A DNA stretch of 64,000 nucleotides. Origin: Apostichopus japonicus (taxonomy: Eukaryota; Echinodermata; Holothuroidea; Aspidochirotida; Stichopodidae). The notes below the pieces were generated by a model. The model was not told the DNA's origin. It ran no database searches and saw nothing but the letters and a program-made list of their open reading frames with translations. Below are positions 50,280 through 60,383 of this stretch, in pieces. The stretch spans positions 14,539,001 to 14,603,000 of the forward strand of contig NC_092561.1 in the NCBI RefSeq assembly GCF_037975245.1. Direction: 5' to 3'. Made by a program: the position numbers and the translations under genes. Position 1 is the stretch's first letter. Each line of letters starts with the position of its first letter.

Positions 50280-50638
50280 CAGTGGCGGAGCGTCCATACA
50301 GTCAGGGGGCGGATGCCCCCCCCCCCCTGACGGACTCAAATGGACTGCTGGCGCCTTTTCAGCTTTTTACCACTTTTTACTTATTCGCGATTATTGACTT
50401 TTTTATTCCACTCTCATCCACCCATTGCCATTTGTCACATTTTGTTGGCGATGACACCTATCTGCAAATTAGCAAGGCCAGGAAAGGGTCATTTCCGGCG
50501 ATCTAGGAAGTATCTTTACTCAAAACATTTCTGTACGCTCCTCGCCAACCTGTGGTGGCGCTCAGCTTAGATAGTGTCGAAAGCGCCCCTACAGACCATT
50601 CTCGTCCCCCTTGACCAACACCCCTAGCTCCGCCACTG
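50280..50638. mobile_element. hAT-type MITE (family A, copy 2, inverted relative to copy 1)
   Basis: This 359-bp element has the same CAGTGGCGGAGC ends and is homologous throughout to the copy at 41067-41439 in the opposite orientation. The flanks CTTCTGCG (50272-50279) and CTTCGGCG (50639-50646) are a 7/8 duplication. The two copies differ by substitutions and small indels, so neither is brand new relative to the other. Confidence 0.93.
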
Positions 50639-50854
50639 CTTCGGCGTCAATATATTGAGGACGGGGTAGACGGGTCAGTATTTCCACCAGATTTCAGACC
50701 ATGGCAAGCCGTCCTGGACATTGGGAGGTGTGGCAGTTCCTTTCTTTGTTCAATGTATAGTTAAGATGAATGAATCTAAGTGAATCAACGTGATTGCAGA
50801 GACATTATTTGCTTGGCAAATTTCTTTTGTTACCCTGCGGTAAAAGCCCTTACC

Positions 50855-51135
50855 ACTGCCAAGGTACATGCGTACTGCAGGGTCCACAGTTGGTTACCCT
50901 GCGGTAAGTGCCTTCACTAATGCGTACTTATGCGTACGCATGTCACGCATGTCAATGCGCACTGCAGGGTCCATGCCTACTGCAGGGTCCATGCGTACTG
51001 CAGGGTCCATGGTTGGTTACCGTGTGGTAAGTGCCTTCACTAATGCGCACTTATGCGTACGCATGTACATGCGTACTGCAGTATACATACGTACTGCAGG
51101 GTCCATGCGTTCTGTAGGGTCCATGCGTATTCGTC
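50855..51135. repeat. Nested minisatellite built on GCGTACTGCAGGGTCCAT
   Basis: The 15-18-bp unit TGCGTACTGCAGGGTCCA occurs eight or nine times with variants. Two copies of a longer block (GGTTGGTTACCCTGCGGTAA to GTGCCTTCACTAATGCG) contain subsets of it, so a higher-order duplication of about 115 bp has occurred. The translated repeat is not a gene. Confidence 0.9.
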
Positions 51136-51710
51136 TTACGTAATTTTATTCGTTGCCATATTTCCTCTCACGTGCAATTGTACCAAACAAACCATTTGGC
51201 TGGGGTGAGTACCAATTTCCGACTTTGCTGTAATAATTCAATTCTGTTATTTGGGGCTGGGGAGCCTGCAGATAAACAAAACACGAGTGGGGTGGGGATA
51301 GTTCTCCAGCACGCTAGAATTTTATTTGGTGCCAATCTTTACGGTACCTCAAGCATGTTTGTTTTCTCAAGGATGATCGGTGGGGAGTGAACCGCTTTGT
51401 ATACTTACTGTCACGAACGACTTTATTCATTGTACGTGTATTCAGTATATGCTGGTCAGGGTGATAAGTAGGTCACTCGTCGTGACTGACAACTTGTGCG
51501 TTTTTTCTGGAAGCGTCGAGAAATGATGGCGCTATTCGGTATTGACGAGTGCAAATTTCCAGAACATACGGGAAGTAATTTTTAGCAGGTGACCGGATAT
51601 CGTCGACCAATGAACGATGCACTATCAGTCGTATCTTCGAGACATGGATGATTCTCGATGTTTTTCCGTCAGGATTCCTGGAAAAGAACTTTCGGGAGAT
51701 TAAACCCGGC

Positions 51711-51718
51711 TATATAAG
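51711..51718 (+). promoter_or_regulatory. LTR TATA box (TATATAAG)
   Basis: TATATAAG sits about 300 bp into the 5' LTR after CCCGGC. Transcription should start roughly 30 bp downstream. The same box is at 57735-57742 in the 3' LTR. Confidence 0.7.
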
Positions 51719-52083
51719 AAGAGATATTTTCGGTGAGGAGGAGTTTTTTTTCAGAGTTTTACGATCTATTGTATAAAGAAATTCATCTGAGATAAAAGAT
51801 TAATCGAGGGGACGGACGGAGGAACCGGTGGACTGTTTGTTTATAAGATTGGTGCGTCGTTTAACCGGGACAGGCGTGACTTCGGCAGAGTTTTTCGGAG
51901 TTCACCCAGGAGGAAGCCATCCTTGGGATACAAACGTTGAGTCGAATTGGACCAGCGGGGAACGGTTTTGCTCCTGACCAAGTCACGGGATACCAGCCTA
52001 CGAGGGAGAATCCCGACATCGTTGTTGGTGACGCAAGGAGGTCAGAACAGCTACGAAAGGAACCGAGAGCCGGCACGCGCCGC

Positions 52084-52235
52084 GTAAGATAAGTTAAGTA
52101 ATCTTTTAAAAATTTAACGGCCGTATAATATTGTAAAATCTGTCTGAAATATTCCAAATTTCTAGTACCAATAATTCTTGTACAAATCAGTAGAGATCGT
52201 ATCATTGTAAATATATCGTTTTTGTTAACTTTCAG
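52084..52235 (+). other. Possible 152-bp intron within the 5' LTR leader
   Basis: A donor GTAAGATAAG follows CGCCGC, and a good acceptor TTTTTGTTAACTTTCAG ends at 52235. The interval is AT-rich between GC-rich flanks, as expected of an intron. The same pair is at 58107-58258. Removal would shorten the leader without changing the protein. Confidence 0.35.
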
Positions 52236-52392
52236 AACCATCTCAGTAGTCTTTTGGTCCTTTGAGTTTACTTCCCTGAATCTATCTAAAATTTTATTTT
52301 TATCGGCTTTGAAGGCCAAGGAAAAACCCGGGGTCGCAACAGAGGGGGCGCTAGAGGGTGCCATATTGTATTATCCCACGGAAGTTGTGACA

Positions 52393-52416
52393 ATTAATGG
52401 GGGCTTATACGGGAAT
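52393..52416 (+). other. Primer-binding-site region
   Basis: Five bases after the LTR the sequence TGGGGGCTTATACGGGAA begins with TGG, complementary to a tRNA CCA end. I cannot say which tRNA would match. Confidence 0.4.
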
Positions 52417-52545
52417 TGTTTAAAAGATAGAAACAAAACGGGAATTGTTTAAAAGATAGAAACAATCCGGAAATTGTTTAAAAGATAGAAACAAACCGGG
52501 GAAGGGTTTAAAAAAATAGAAACAAAACGGGAAAAGTGTAAAACA
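52410..52545 (+). repeat. 29-bp tandem repeats in the retrotransposon leader
   Basis: Four to five units of CGGGAATTGTTTAAAAGATA plus GAAACAAAA lie between the primer-binding region and the Gag start, with increasing divergence towards the 3' side. Their position suggests a leader function such as packaging or translation control, but that is inference. Confidence 0.85.
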
Positions 52546-52645
52546 CCAGAAAGGAGTATATCCCGAAGTGACTTACAAACTGAGAAGTTTCTGAAACCAT
52601 ATATATTTGATATATTGTTATTGGTACATGTGTTTGCCTGACTGA

Positions 52646-55600
52646 ATGATGGATATTAGAGAATTAACTGAGTTGGGGGCTAAAATGGGTCTTACGGGTG
52701 GCGAACTCTTAAACTTCGTCAAAGAACAGCAGCAGATCGCTCGTGACGAAAGGCAACAAGAAAGGGCTGAGGCGGAAAAAGAAAGGGCTGAGGCGGAAAA
52801 GCAAAGGGCTGAGGCGGAAAAACAAAGAATGTTTGAATTGGCTAAGCTTGAAAAGCAAGCTGAGTTGCAGCAAAATAGCAATGGCAATGCCGATTTGAAT
52901 TCCTCCCGTAGCTCCACTTCAAGCCGCGAGCCAAATAGAATCCCAACGCCAAAAATGCCTCACTTTGATGAGAAGGAAGACCTCGACGCATACTTACTGC
53001 GCTTCGAGCGATTCGCAACAGCGCAAGAGTGGCCAGAGGAACAATGGGCATTAAATTTGAGTCTGTGTCTAAAGGGAGAAAGTCTCCGTGTTTACTCTAG
53101 GCTGCCACCCGATGACTCACAAGATTATCAAAAGCTAAAGAAAGCCCTGTTGAAACGATTTCAATTCACAGAGGAAGGCTTCCGTCAGAAATTCAGACGA
53201 GAAAGGCCCAAAAAGGGAGAAACATCAATTCAATACATGGCAAGGTTGGAAAATTATATGGCCAGATGGTTGGAAATGGGCGGAATTAACAAAACGTTCG
53301 AGGAATTTTCAGATCTCATGTTGCGGGAGCAGTTCCTAAATGTATGCAGCAAGGAATTGGCATTATTCCTGAGAGAACATGATTGCAAGACTTCTAAAGC
53401 GCTGTCAGAGCTGGCTGACAAATACTTAGAAGCGCATCACAGGGATCTTGAAAAATGTGTGAAATCCTTCCAAACAAATCAGGGAAATGGGAAAAAACCT
53501 GACGGTAACCCCAACAGTCAGGAGTACAAAACCAAAATTGTGGACGCGGGTGAAAACAGAAACACGCGTTCAGCCATAAAATGCTTTGTTTGCGGGAAAT
53601 TGGGGCATAAGGCAAACGATTGCAGGCAGAGGTTTAAAGCGCAATCGGCGGTTGCGACTGAAAATGCCAATCCCGACAAGCTAGGATCGAGCGATGGGTC
53701 GCAAAAAGATCATCGTAGCGGACAAACCGCGAATCTGTGTTTGATGAAACAAATCAAGGAAAGTGACAGCTATTCAATTAATTTAGCGTGTGGTCACGAG
53801 ATCCCAATAGTCAGTGCGGCGTGTGAGGAGCCTACCGACATTACTGAGAAAATTTTGTCAGATGTTAAGGAGCGCATGCCGGTGGTTGAGGGCCATCTTA
53901 AAGGGAGGAAGGTGTCAGTGTTACGCGATAGCGGGTGTTCTGGTGTCATCGTTAGGAGAGATTTGATCTCCAATGATCAGTTGACCGGTGTAGATCAACT
54001 GTGTGTACTGATTGACGGTACAGTGAGGAAGATTCCAGAAGCTATCGTGGCGGTGGACACGCCCTTTTTCACAGGATCCCTCAAGGCTCTCTGTATGAAG
54101 AGGCCAGTGTATGACTTAATAATTGGGAATGTTCCTGGTGTTCGAGGTCCTGAGAATCCCGACCCAGATTGGAGTGTAAAAGAAGTTCCAAGTGAGCAGT
54201 GTGAACCTCACAATGTGGAAGAAACAGCTAGTGTTGAAATAGGAACCAGTGTTGAGTCACGTGATGAACAGGAAGTCGCTGCGGATCAAATGATTCCAAG
54301 TGATGACGTAGGCGATGACTCAGATATTGGAGGTGCCGTAGAGACACGTGCACAAAAGCAAAAACGAAATGAAAATCTGAAACCCCTAAAAACGGCTAAT
54401 GTTCCTATGGATGACGTAACACCTGAGCAATTGAGACAAGCTCAGAAGGAGGATTCAACCCTCAAAAATTGCTTCAAGCATGTTGGGAATCCCAGACCAC
54501 TGAAAGGTAAAGAGGGGATCTCCGAATTCATTTTAAGGAATGATATTTTATATCGCAAAGTTTCGGGGAATGACAAGCCTAGTGACCAATTGGTTGTACC
54601 CGAAAAGTTCAGAAATCAAGTGATGAAACTGGCTCATGACAGTATTGTGGCGGGTCACCTAGGGATAGCCAAGACAACTGACAAAGTTCAGTCTCAATTT
54701 TACTGGCCAGGTATAGGATCCGACGTAATGCGTTATTGCAAGTCATGCGATATTTGCCAGAGAACATGTGATAAGGGAAGGGTCACCAAGGTCCCATTGG
54801 GTCACATGCCCTTGATTGACACACCATTCAAGAGGGTGGCGGTAGACATTGTCGGACCGATCAGTCCTACTTCCAAGCATGGGAATCGGTATATCCTAAC
54901 ACTTGTCGATTATGCAACAAGGTTTCCCGAGGCAGTTCCATTGCGTAACATAGATACTGAGAGAGTGGCAGAAGCTTTGGTGGACATATTTTCAAGAGTG
55001 GGAGTCCCATCTGAGATCCTGACTGACAGGGGGTCACAGTTTACCTCAGATGTGATGAAGGAGGTGAGTCGATTGCTGTCACTGCGACAACTCACCACTA
55101 CCCCCTACCACCCGATCTGCAACGGTCGAGTTGAGAAATTCAATGGTACCTTGAAGAGGATGCTAAAGCGCATGTGTGAGGAGAGACCGTCAGACTGGGA
55201 CCGCTATATAGGACCACTACTATTTGCGTATAGGGAGGCTCCGCAAGCCAGCACAGGTTTCGCACCGTTCGAGTTACTCTATGGTAGGACAGTGAGAGGT
55301 CCTATGGCCATTTTGAAGGAGATGTGGACATCTGAAGTGGACAACCCTGAAACTAGGTCAACATATCAGTATGTCCTAGATTTGAGAGAACGGCTAGAGG
55401 AAACTTGCGCTCTGGCTAGATCAGAGTTACAGGAATCGTCGGAGAGGTACAAGAAGTACTATAACCGGAAGGCTAAAAGTCGTAAGTTCAAACCAGGTGA
55501 TTTGGTGTTGATACTCTTGCCTACTGATCAAAACAAGCTGTTGATGCAGTGGAAGGGGCCATTCACCGTATTGAGTGAAATTGGCGAAGCGAGCTATTCA

Positions 55601-57166
55601 ATCGATGTCAATGGGAAGTCGAAAAGTTTTCATGCAAACCTGCTGAAAGAGTACATAAGTAGGGACAAGTCAAATGTGGTTGGGACTACAGTCATTTCAA
55701 TGTCTGAGGATGAGGAGCAGGAAAGTTGTTTCGACCTACCTGCGCTGCAGACTAATCAGAGTGAATCGGCATCTGATGTTGTCGTAAATGACGAATTAGG
55801 TGTAGGCCAATCACACGAGGTTAAACGAGTGTTATCCAAGTTCGCTGATGTCCTAACTGATGTACCTGGCAAAACTGATGTTCTCAAATGTGACATCAAG
55901 TTAACTACTGATAAGCCAATCAAAGCAAAGCCTTACCCAGTACCACTCTCGATGCGAGATTCGTTACAAGAGGAAGTTAGGAAAATGATTGACATGGGAG
56001 TGATTGAACCTTCAAACTCACCTTATAGTTCACCTGTGGTGTTGGTACCTAAACCTGATGGTACGAAGAGATTCTGCGTGGATTATAGGAAGCTCAATAA
56101 AGTAACCACGTATGAAGCTGAACCTATGCAAACCATGACAGAGATATTCTCGGAATTGTCGAATGACAAGTACTTCAGTCGAATCGATCTAACGAAGGGA
56201 TATTGGCAGGTTGAAATGACACAGTCAGCGAAAGAGAAGACTGCCTTTGTGACACCAGATGGGTTATGGCAATTTAAAACGATGCCCTTTGGATTGGTTG
56301 GGGCACCGGCAGTTTTCACTAGGTTGATGAGAACCATTTTGAGGGATGTGCCAAATGTTGTCAATTATCTGGATGATATTTTGATTCATACCGAGACATG
56401 GGATGAGCATGTAGAGTGTTTGGAGTTGTTGTTTCAGACGTTGAGAGAGAGCGGACTGACAGCTCGTCCGAGTAAGTGTGAAATAGGGTTCACTAAATTA
56501 GAGTTCTTGGGCCACACAGTTGGAAACGGGAAGTTGGGCCCGAAGCAGAGTACCCTTGATAAAATCAAAAACGCTCCAAAACCCGAGACGAAAACCCAAG
56601 TCAGGTCGTTTCTTGGTCTCACGGGGTATTACAGAGACTATATACCAAACTACTCTGCACTAGTTGCCCCACTGTCGGACCTGACGAGGAAGGGTTCACC
56701 GAATAGAGTGATTTGGGGAAGCGCCCAGGACAAGGCGTTCAATGATCTGAAGCGAGCGCTTATTAGTCCACCCCTTCTCAGGCTTCCTGATGTAAATAAG
56801 CAATTTGTTCTGAGGACCGATGCATCCGATGTAGGGATAGGTGCAGTCCTACTACAGGAACATGAAGGAGAATTATTTCCTGTAGCGTATGCTAGTAGAA
56901 AGTTATTGGAGAGGGAAAGAAATTATTCAGTGATTGAGAGAGAATGCCTAGGATTAGTTTGGGCAGTACAGAAATTCCATGTATATCTGTACGGAAGTGA
57001 GTTCGTCTTACAGACTGATCACGAACCACTCACTTATTTAAATAGAGCGAAGTTGCTGAACTCAAGAATTATGAGATGGGCATTAGTACTACAAGAGTAT
57101 AGATTCAGACTAGAATCGATCAAAGGAAAGTACAATGTTGGTGCAGATTATATGAGCCGAATGTAA
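52646..57166 (+). CDS. Gag-Pol polyprotein: Gag, protease, integrase, reverse transcriptase, RNase H (1,506 aa)
   Basis: Single frame from ATG 52646 to TAA. Residues 28-75 form a charged coiled coil with three RAEAEKQ-type heptads. About 180-265 is a capsid segment resembling the SCAN domain. C313/C316/H321/C326 make a CCHC zinc knuckle. D428-S-G is the aspartic protease site. Integrase follows: H664, H671, C701, C704 zinc finger; catalytic D734, D794, E830 (35 residues between the last two); a GPY/F module near 950-1007 (QWKGPFTVL). Reverse transcriptase then has YLDD at 1241-1244, and RNase H (about 1390-1480, starting TDASDVGIGAVL) ends the protein. No catalytic residue is missing. Gag and Pol are fused without a frameshift or internal stop. 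Confidence 0.97.
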   Translation: MMDIRELTELGAKMGLTGGELLNFVKEQQQIARDERQQERAEAEKERAEAEKQRAEAEKQRMFELAKLEKQAELQQNSNGNADLNSSRSSTSSREPNRIPTPKMPHFDEKEDLDAYLLRFERFATAQEWPEEQWALNLSLCLKGESLRVYSRLPPDDSQDYQKLKKALLKRFQFTEEGFRQKFRRERPKKGETSIQYMARLENYMARWLEMGGINKTFEEFSDLMLREQFLNVCSKELALFLREHDCKTSKALSELADKYLEAHHRDLEKCVKSFQTNQGNGKKPDGNPNSQEYKTKIVDAGENRNTRSAIKCFVCGKLGHKANDCRQRFKAQSAVATENANPDKLGSSDGSQKDHRSGQTANLCLMKQIKESDSYSINLACGHEIPIVSAACEEPTDITEKILSDVKERMPVVEGHLKGRKVSVLRDSGCSGVIVRRDLISNDQLTGVDQLCVLIDGTVRKIPEAIVAVDTPFFTGSLKALCMKRPVYDLIIGNVPGVRGPENPDPDWSVKEVPSEQCEPHNVEETASVEIGTSVESRDEQEVAADQMIPSDDVGDDSDIGGAVETRAQKQKRNENLKPLKTANVPMDDVTPEQLRQAQKEDSTLKNCFKHVGNPRPLKGKEGISEFILRNDILYRKVSGNDKPSDQLVVPEKFRNQVMKLAHDSIVAGHLGIAKTTDKVQSQFYWPGIGSDVMRYCKSCDICQRTCDKGRVTKVPLGHMPLIDTPFKRVAVDIVGPISPTSKHGNRYILTLVDYATRFPEAVPLRNIDTERVAEALVDIFSRVGVPSEILTDRGSQFTSDVMKEVSRLLSLRQLTTTPYHPICNGRVEKFNGTLKRMLKRMCEERPSDWDRYIGPLLFAYREAPQASTGFAPFELLYGRTVRGPMAILKEMWTSEVDNPETRSTYQYVLDLRERLEETCALARSELQESSERYKKYYNRKAKSRKFKPGDLVLILLPTDQNKLLMQWKGPFTVLSEIGEASYSIDVNGKSKSFHANLLKEYISRDKSNVVGTTVISMSEDEEQESCFDLPALQTNQSESASDVVVNDELGVGQSHEVKRVLSKFADVLTDVPGKTDVLKCDIKLTTDKPIKAKPYPVPLSMRDSLQEEVRKMIDMGVIEPSNSPYSSPVVLVPKPDGTKRFCVDYRKLNKVTTYEAEPMQTMTEIFSELSNDKYFSRIDLTKGYWQVEMTQSAKEKTAFVTPDGLWQFKTMPFGLVGAPAVFTRLMRTILRDVPNVVNYLDDILIHTETWDEHVECLELLFQTLRESGLTARPSKCEIGFTKLEFLGHTVGNGKLGPKQSTLDKIKNAPKPETKTQVRSFLGLTGYYRDYIPNYSALVAPLSDLTRKGSPNRVIWGSAQDKAFNDLKRALISPPLLRLPDVNKQFVLRTDASDVGIGAVLLQEHEGELFPVAYASRKLLERERNYSVIERECLGLVWAVQKFHVYLYGSEFVLQTDHEPLTYLNRAKLLNSRIMRWALVLQEYRFRLESIKGKYNVGADYMSRM

Positions 57167-57432
57167 GCGGGTTATTCATTCATTTAATCAGATGTAGATG
57201 TGTTGATTGTAACACTATTGATTGTTGTTATGCTATCATACATTTATGATTGACATAGTTTTGTCGGATTATAGAATTGATTATAGTTTATAGAATTTGA
57301 CATTTATGGAATTGTTAGTTTGAGTATTTTGAGATGGTTATCAATGTTCATTAGTTATGTTTAATTTAAAGTTGCATACACGTCCATTTATAGATGAAAT
57401 ATTTAAAATATTTATCTTAAAGGGGGAGTAAT
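57167..57432 (+). other. Retrotransposon 3' untranslated segment with polypurine tract
   Basis: AT-rich 266 bp after the stop codon. AAAGGGGGAG at 57419-57428, four bases before the 3' LTR, is the polypurine tract that primes plus-strand synthesis. No env frame. Confidence 0.8.
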
Positions 57433-58415
57433 TGTCACGAACGACTTTATTCATTGTACGTGTATTCAGTATATGCTGGTCAGGGTGATAAGTAGGTCAC
57501 TCGTCGTGACTGACAACTTGTGCGTTTTTTCTGGAAGCGTCGAGAAATGATGGCGCTATTCGGTATTGACGAGTGCAAATTTCCAGAACATACGGGAAGT
57601 AATTTTTAGCAGGTGACCGGATATCGTCGACCAATGAACGATGCACTATCAGTCGTATCTTCGAGACATGGATGATTCTCGATGTTTTTCCGTCAGGATT
57701 CCTGGAAAAGAACTTTCGGGAGATTAAACCCGGCTATATAAGAAGAGATATTTTCGGTGAGGAGGAGTTTTTTTCAGAGTTTTACGATCTATTGTATAAA
57801 GAAATTCATCTGAGATAAAAGATTAATCGAGGGGACGGACGGAGGAACCGGTGGACTGTTTGTTTATAAGATTGGTGCGTCGTTTAACCGGGACAGGCGT
57901 GACTTCGGCAGAGTTTTTCGGAGTTCACCCAGGAGGAAGCCATCCTTGGGATACAAACGTTGAGTCGAATTGGACCAGCGGGGAACGGTTTTGCTCCTGA
58001 CCAAGTCACGGGATACCAGCCTACGAGGGAGAATCCCGACATCGTTGTTGGTGACGCAAGGAGGTCAGAACAGCTACGAAAGGAACCGAGAGCCGGCACG
58101 CGCCGCGTAAGATAAGTTAAGTAATCTTTTAAAAATTTAACGGCCGTATAATATTGTAAAATCTGTCTGAAATATTCCAAATTTCTAGTACCAATAATTC
58201 TTGTACAAATCAGTAGAGATCGTATCATTGTAAATATATCGTTTTTGTTAACTTTCAGAACCATCTCAGTAGTCTTTTGGTCCTTTGAGTTTACTTCCCT
58301 GAATCTATCTAAAATTTTATTTTTATCGGCTTTGAAGGCCAAGGAAAAACCCGGGGTCGCAACAGAGGGGGCGCTAGAGGGTGCCATATTGTATTATCCC
58401 ACGGAAGTTGTGACA
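57433..58415 (+). repeat. 3' LTR (983 bp)
   Basis: Identical by eye to the 5' LTR except for one fewer T in the T-run near 57770. It is followed directly by the CTTAC target duplication. Confidence 0.97.
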
Positions 58416-58938
58416 CTTACCTACATATTGCTATTCTATAGTGTGTTGACTCCAAATGTGATCTGGTACTCTTCTTAGCGAATGCTAACTTCCATATAGT
58501 TACCGTCCGTCTTGGTCAACATCCTTTGTTGGACGGGCTTATAGCCATGGGATCGGTACATCCCACAGGGCCAGTCCTGCTTACAACCGTGGAGAGGCCA
58601 ATTAAGCTTCTCCACGTATTCTCGTATTAAACGTAATTTATGTCATTGGAATATAGAATATGATCTACTTGATATACTGTTATGAGATCATGTTTCGTAT
58701 CTCTGATACTTGCAAGTTGTCCCTGCTTCACCGAGAGGACATTACCGCAGAATCGCTCTTGAACATGTAAAATTGTCACATACCCCAAATTTAACCGTTT
58801 AGAGGGATAAAGAAGGGATAAAGGAAACGCTGTGCTCATAAATACTCTTGTTTGGGGGCGGGGGAGGTGGCGGAGGTTGAAAGGGGATGGTACAGCCGCA
58901 GCAGTGGTCTAATCCTTTCCCGACTTAATGTTATAAAA

Positions 58939-59316
58939 CAGGGTTGTCCAACCTTTTGCAGAGGAGGTCCACATGGAATGAGTATGATGAATGAGGGGGC
59001 CGCATGAACCCTACGCTCGATTTTTTGCCCGAAGCCCAAGGCAACAAAATGTGAGAACTGCGCGCGGATCGCACTGATTTATTTTCCTTCCTGATAAAAA
59101 AAAATGAATAAAGTCCAGCCGCCCCCCCCCCCTCCGTTGAGAGCGTGTCACACAAACTGACCTGTATGCAGTTTTTTGGACCCAGAAGGATCAAATGATT
59201 GATTATATAGCTTCAAATTGTTATCAATAAATCTGCTCAGTAAAATTTCGCACCGTAGAGCATCTCTGGCGGGCCGGACACAACCCTGCGGCGGGCCGGA
59301 CTGTAGGACAACCCTG
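58939..59316. mobile_element. hAT-type MITE, 378 bp, 11-bp perfect terminal repeats
   Basis: The ends CAGGGTTGTCC and GGACAACCCTG are exact inverses. The flanks TTATAAAA (58931-58938) and TTATTAAA (59317-59324) are a 7/8 duplication. The interior includes CCAACCTTTTGCAGAGG and GCGGGCCGGAC motifs reminiscent of Charlie-type hAT non-autonomous elements. No transposase frame. Confidence 0.9.
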
Positions 59317-59395
59317 TTATTAAACAATACCCTGATGAGACCATTTTACTCGACTGACATCCCTTTGCGCACAACATATTCAAATGCTCTGTGTT

Positions 59396-59438
<43 letters not shown>

Positions 59439-59455
59439 AAAAATATATATATATC
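59396..59455. repeat. (TA)n microsatellite
   Basis: About 20 TA units followed by interrupted ATAT repeats. Confidence 0.95.
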
Positions 59456-59729
59456 TTCGTTATAGTGTCGATTGTATATGTATATAGGCCATTTTTGCAC
59501 AAATACATCTCCAGTTCAACTCTGCTTGCTTTGAATGAAGTATTAGGTACGCGAATACGGTGGTATACGAGAAGTAAACACGAAAAATACGTCGAACTGA
59601 GGGTCACTCTCCATTTATTGCATTTCCGTATTGTGTGTCCGCTTCCAACCAGCGCCCCTCCCTCTCTACCCTCTTGTCTTTTAAACGGCACATACAAAAC
59701 AGATACAAAAGATATATTTAAAGTACAAC

Positions 59730-60383
59730 CAAGGGCGGCGGAACCGGGGGGCACGTGCCCCCCCCCACTTTTCCTCAGGTTAAAAATGTGCCCTTTTTCT
59801 ACATAAAAATTGAGGTGTCTCAAGTTAGCAAGAGGCCAGGGAACCAGAATGAACACTCGGAAAGGGCCGTTTCCGGCCATCTGAGGGGTTTGTAAAACCA
59901 AAATTTTTCTTGTACGCTCCGCGCCAACCGATGGTGGCGCTCCGCTCAGATAGTCGTGCATACAACTTTGCAAATCCCGGCTACGCCCCTGACTTTTAAT
60001 GAATTTCTGTGGGTCAAACTCAAAGCTATTTCGAATGGAAAAAATTTGTTAAGATATTAAACAGGAAATAAACTCTAATTCCGAAGATTCCTACATTAGC
60101 AAATAGCATGATGTCACCTCATTTTGTCTCAAAAGAAAACTTGTTCCTTGTTTCCCAATTTGCACATTGGATATTGCAGTGCTAGTATATGTTATATTTT
60201 CCTTGAGGGGGGGGGGGGGGCGCGTTGATGGAGTGATGTGTATACGCAAATAAGATAATACAATAAGAGTTATAAAGGGTACTAAATATAAGGCTGCATC
60301 AGTCCAATCGAATTTCTGCAAAGTGCCCTTTGATGTCGGTGCCCCCCCCCCCCGCCAGATTAAAAGTGCTTCCGCTGCCCTTG
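59730..60383. mobile_element. hAT-type element, 654 bp, perfect 8-bp target duplication, composite interior
   Basis: The ends CAAGGGCGGCGGAA and (reverse complement) CAAGGGCAGCGGAA differ at one position. AGTACAAC flanks both sides exactly (59722-59729 and 60384-60391). Inside, 59915-59955 carries the family-A subterminal module (CGCCAACC...GGTGGCGCTCCGC), and GGCTACGCCCCTG at 59980-59992 looks like an internal hAT end, so the element is composite or has a nested remnant. It sits inside a short A-rich tandem repeat (ATACAAAAGAGATATTTAAA) that resumes after it. Confidence 0.88.

Larger units (their letters stand above)
51409..52392 (+). repeat. 5' LTR (984 bp)
   Basis: Begins TGTCACGAACGACTTTATTC and ends GGAAGTTGTGACA; the terminal six bases are inverted complements (TGTCAC/GTGACA). 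It contains a TATATAAG promoter box, a GC-rich transcribed segment and a possible spliceable intron. Antisense frames of 167 codons in each LTR have no recognisable product. Confidence 0.97.
51409..58415 (+). mobile_element. Complete Gmr1-like Ty3/gypsy LTR retrotransposon
   Basis: This 7,007-bp element is flanked by an exact 5-bp duplication CTTAC (51404-51408 and 58416-58420). Two ~984-bp LTRs begin TGTCAC and end GTGACA and differ only in one T-run (8 versus 7). One uninterrupted Gag-Pol frame lies between them. Integrase precedes reverse transcriptase although both are gypsy-type, which defines the Gmr1-like group known from deuterostomes. There is no env. Near-identical LTRs and an intact frame indicate very recent insertion and possible activity. 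Confidence 0.96.

Noticed and set aside
51861-52364. 167-codon antisense frames, identical in both LTRs (also 57884-58387)
   Set aside because: They are duplicated only because the LTRs are, carry no recognised domain, and overlap the LTR leader and putative intron in antisense. No independent support.
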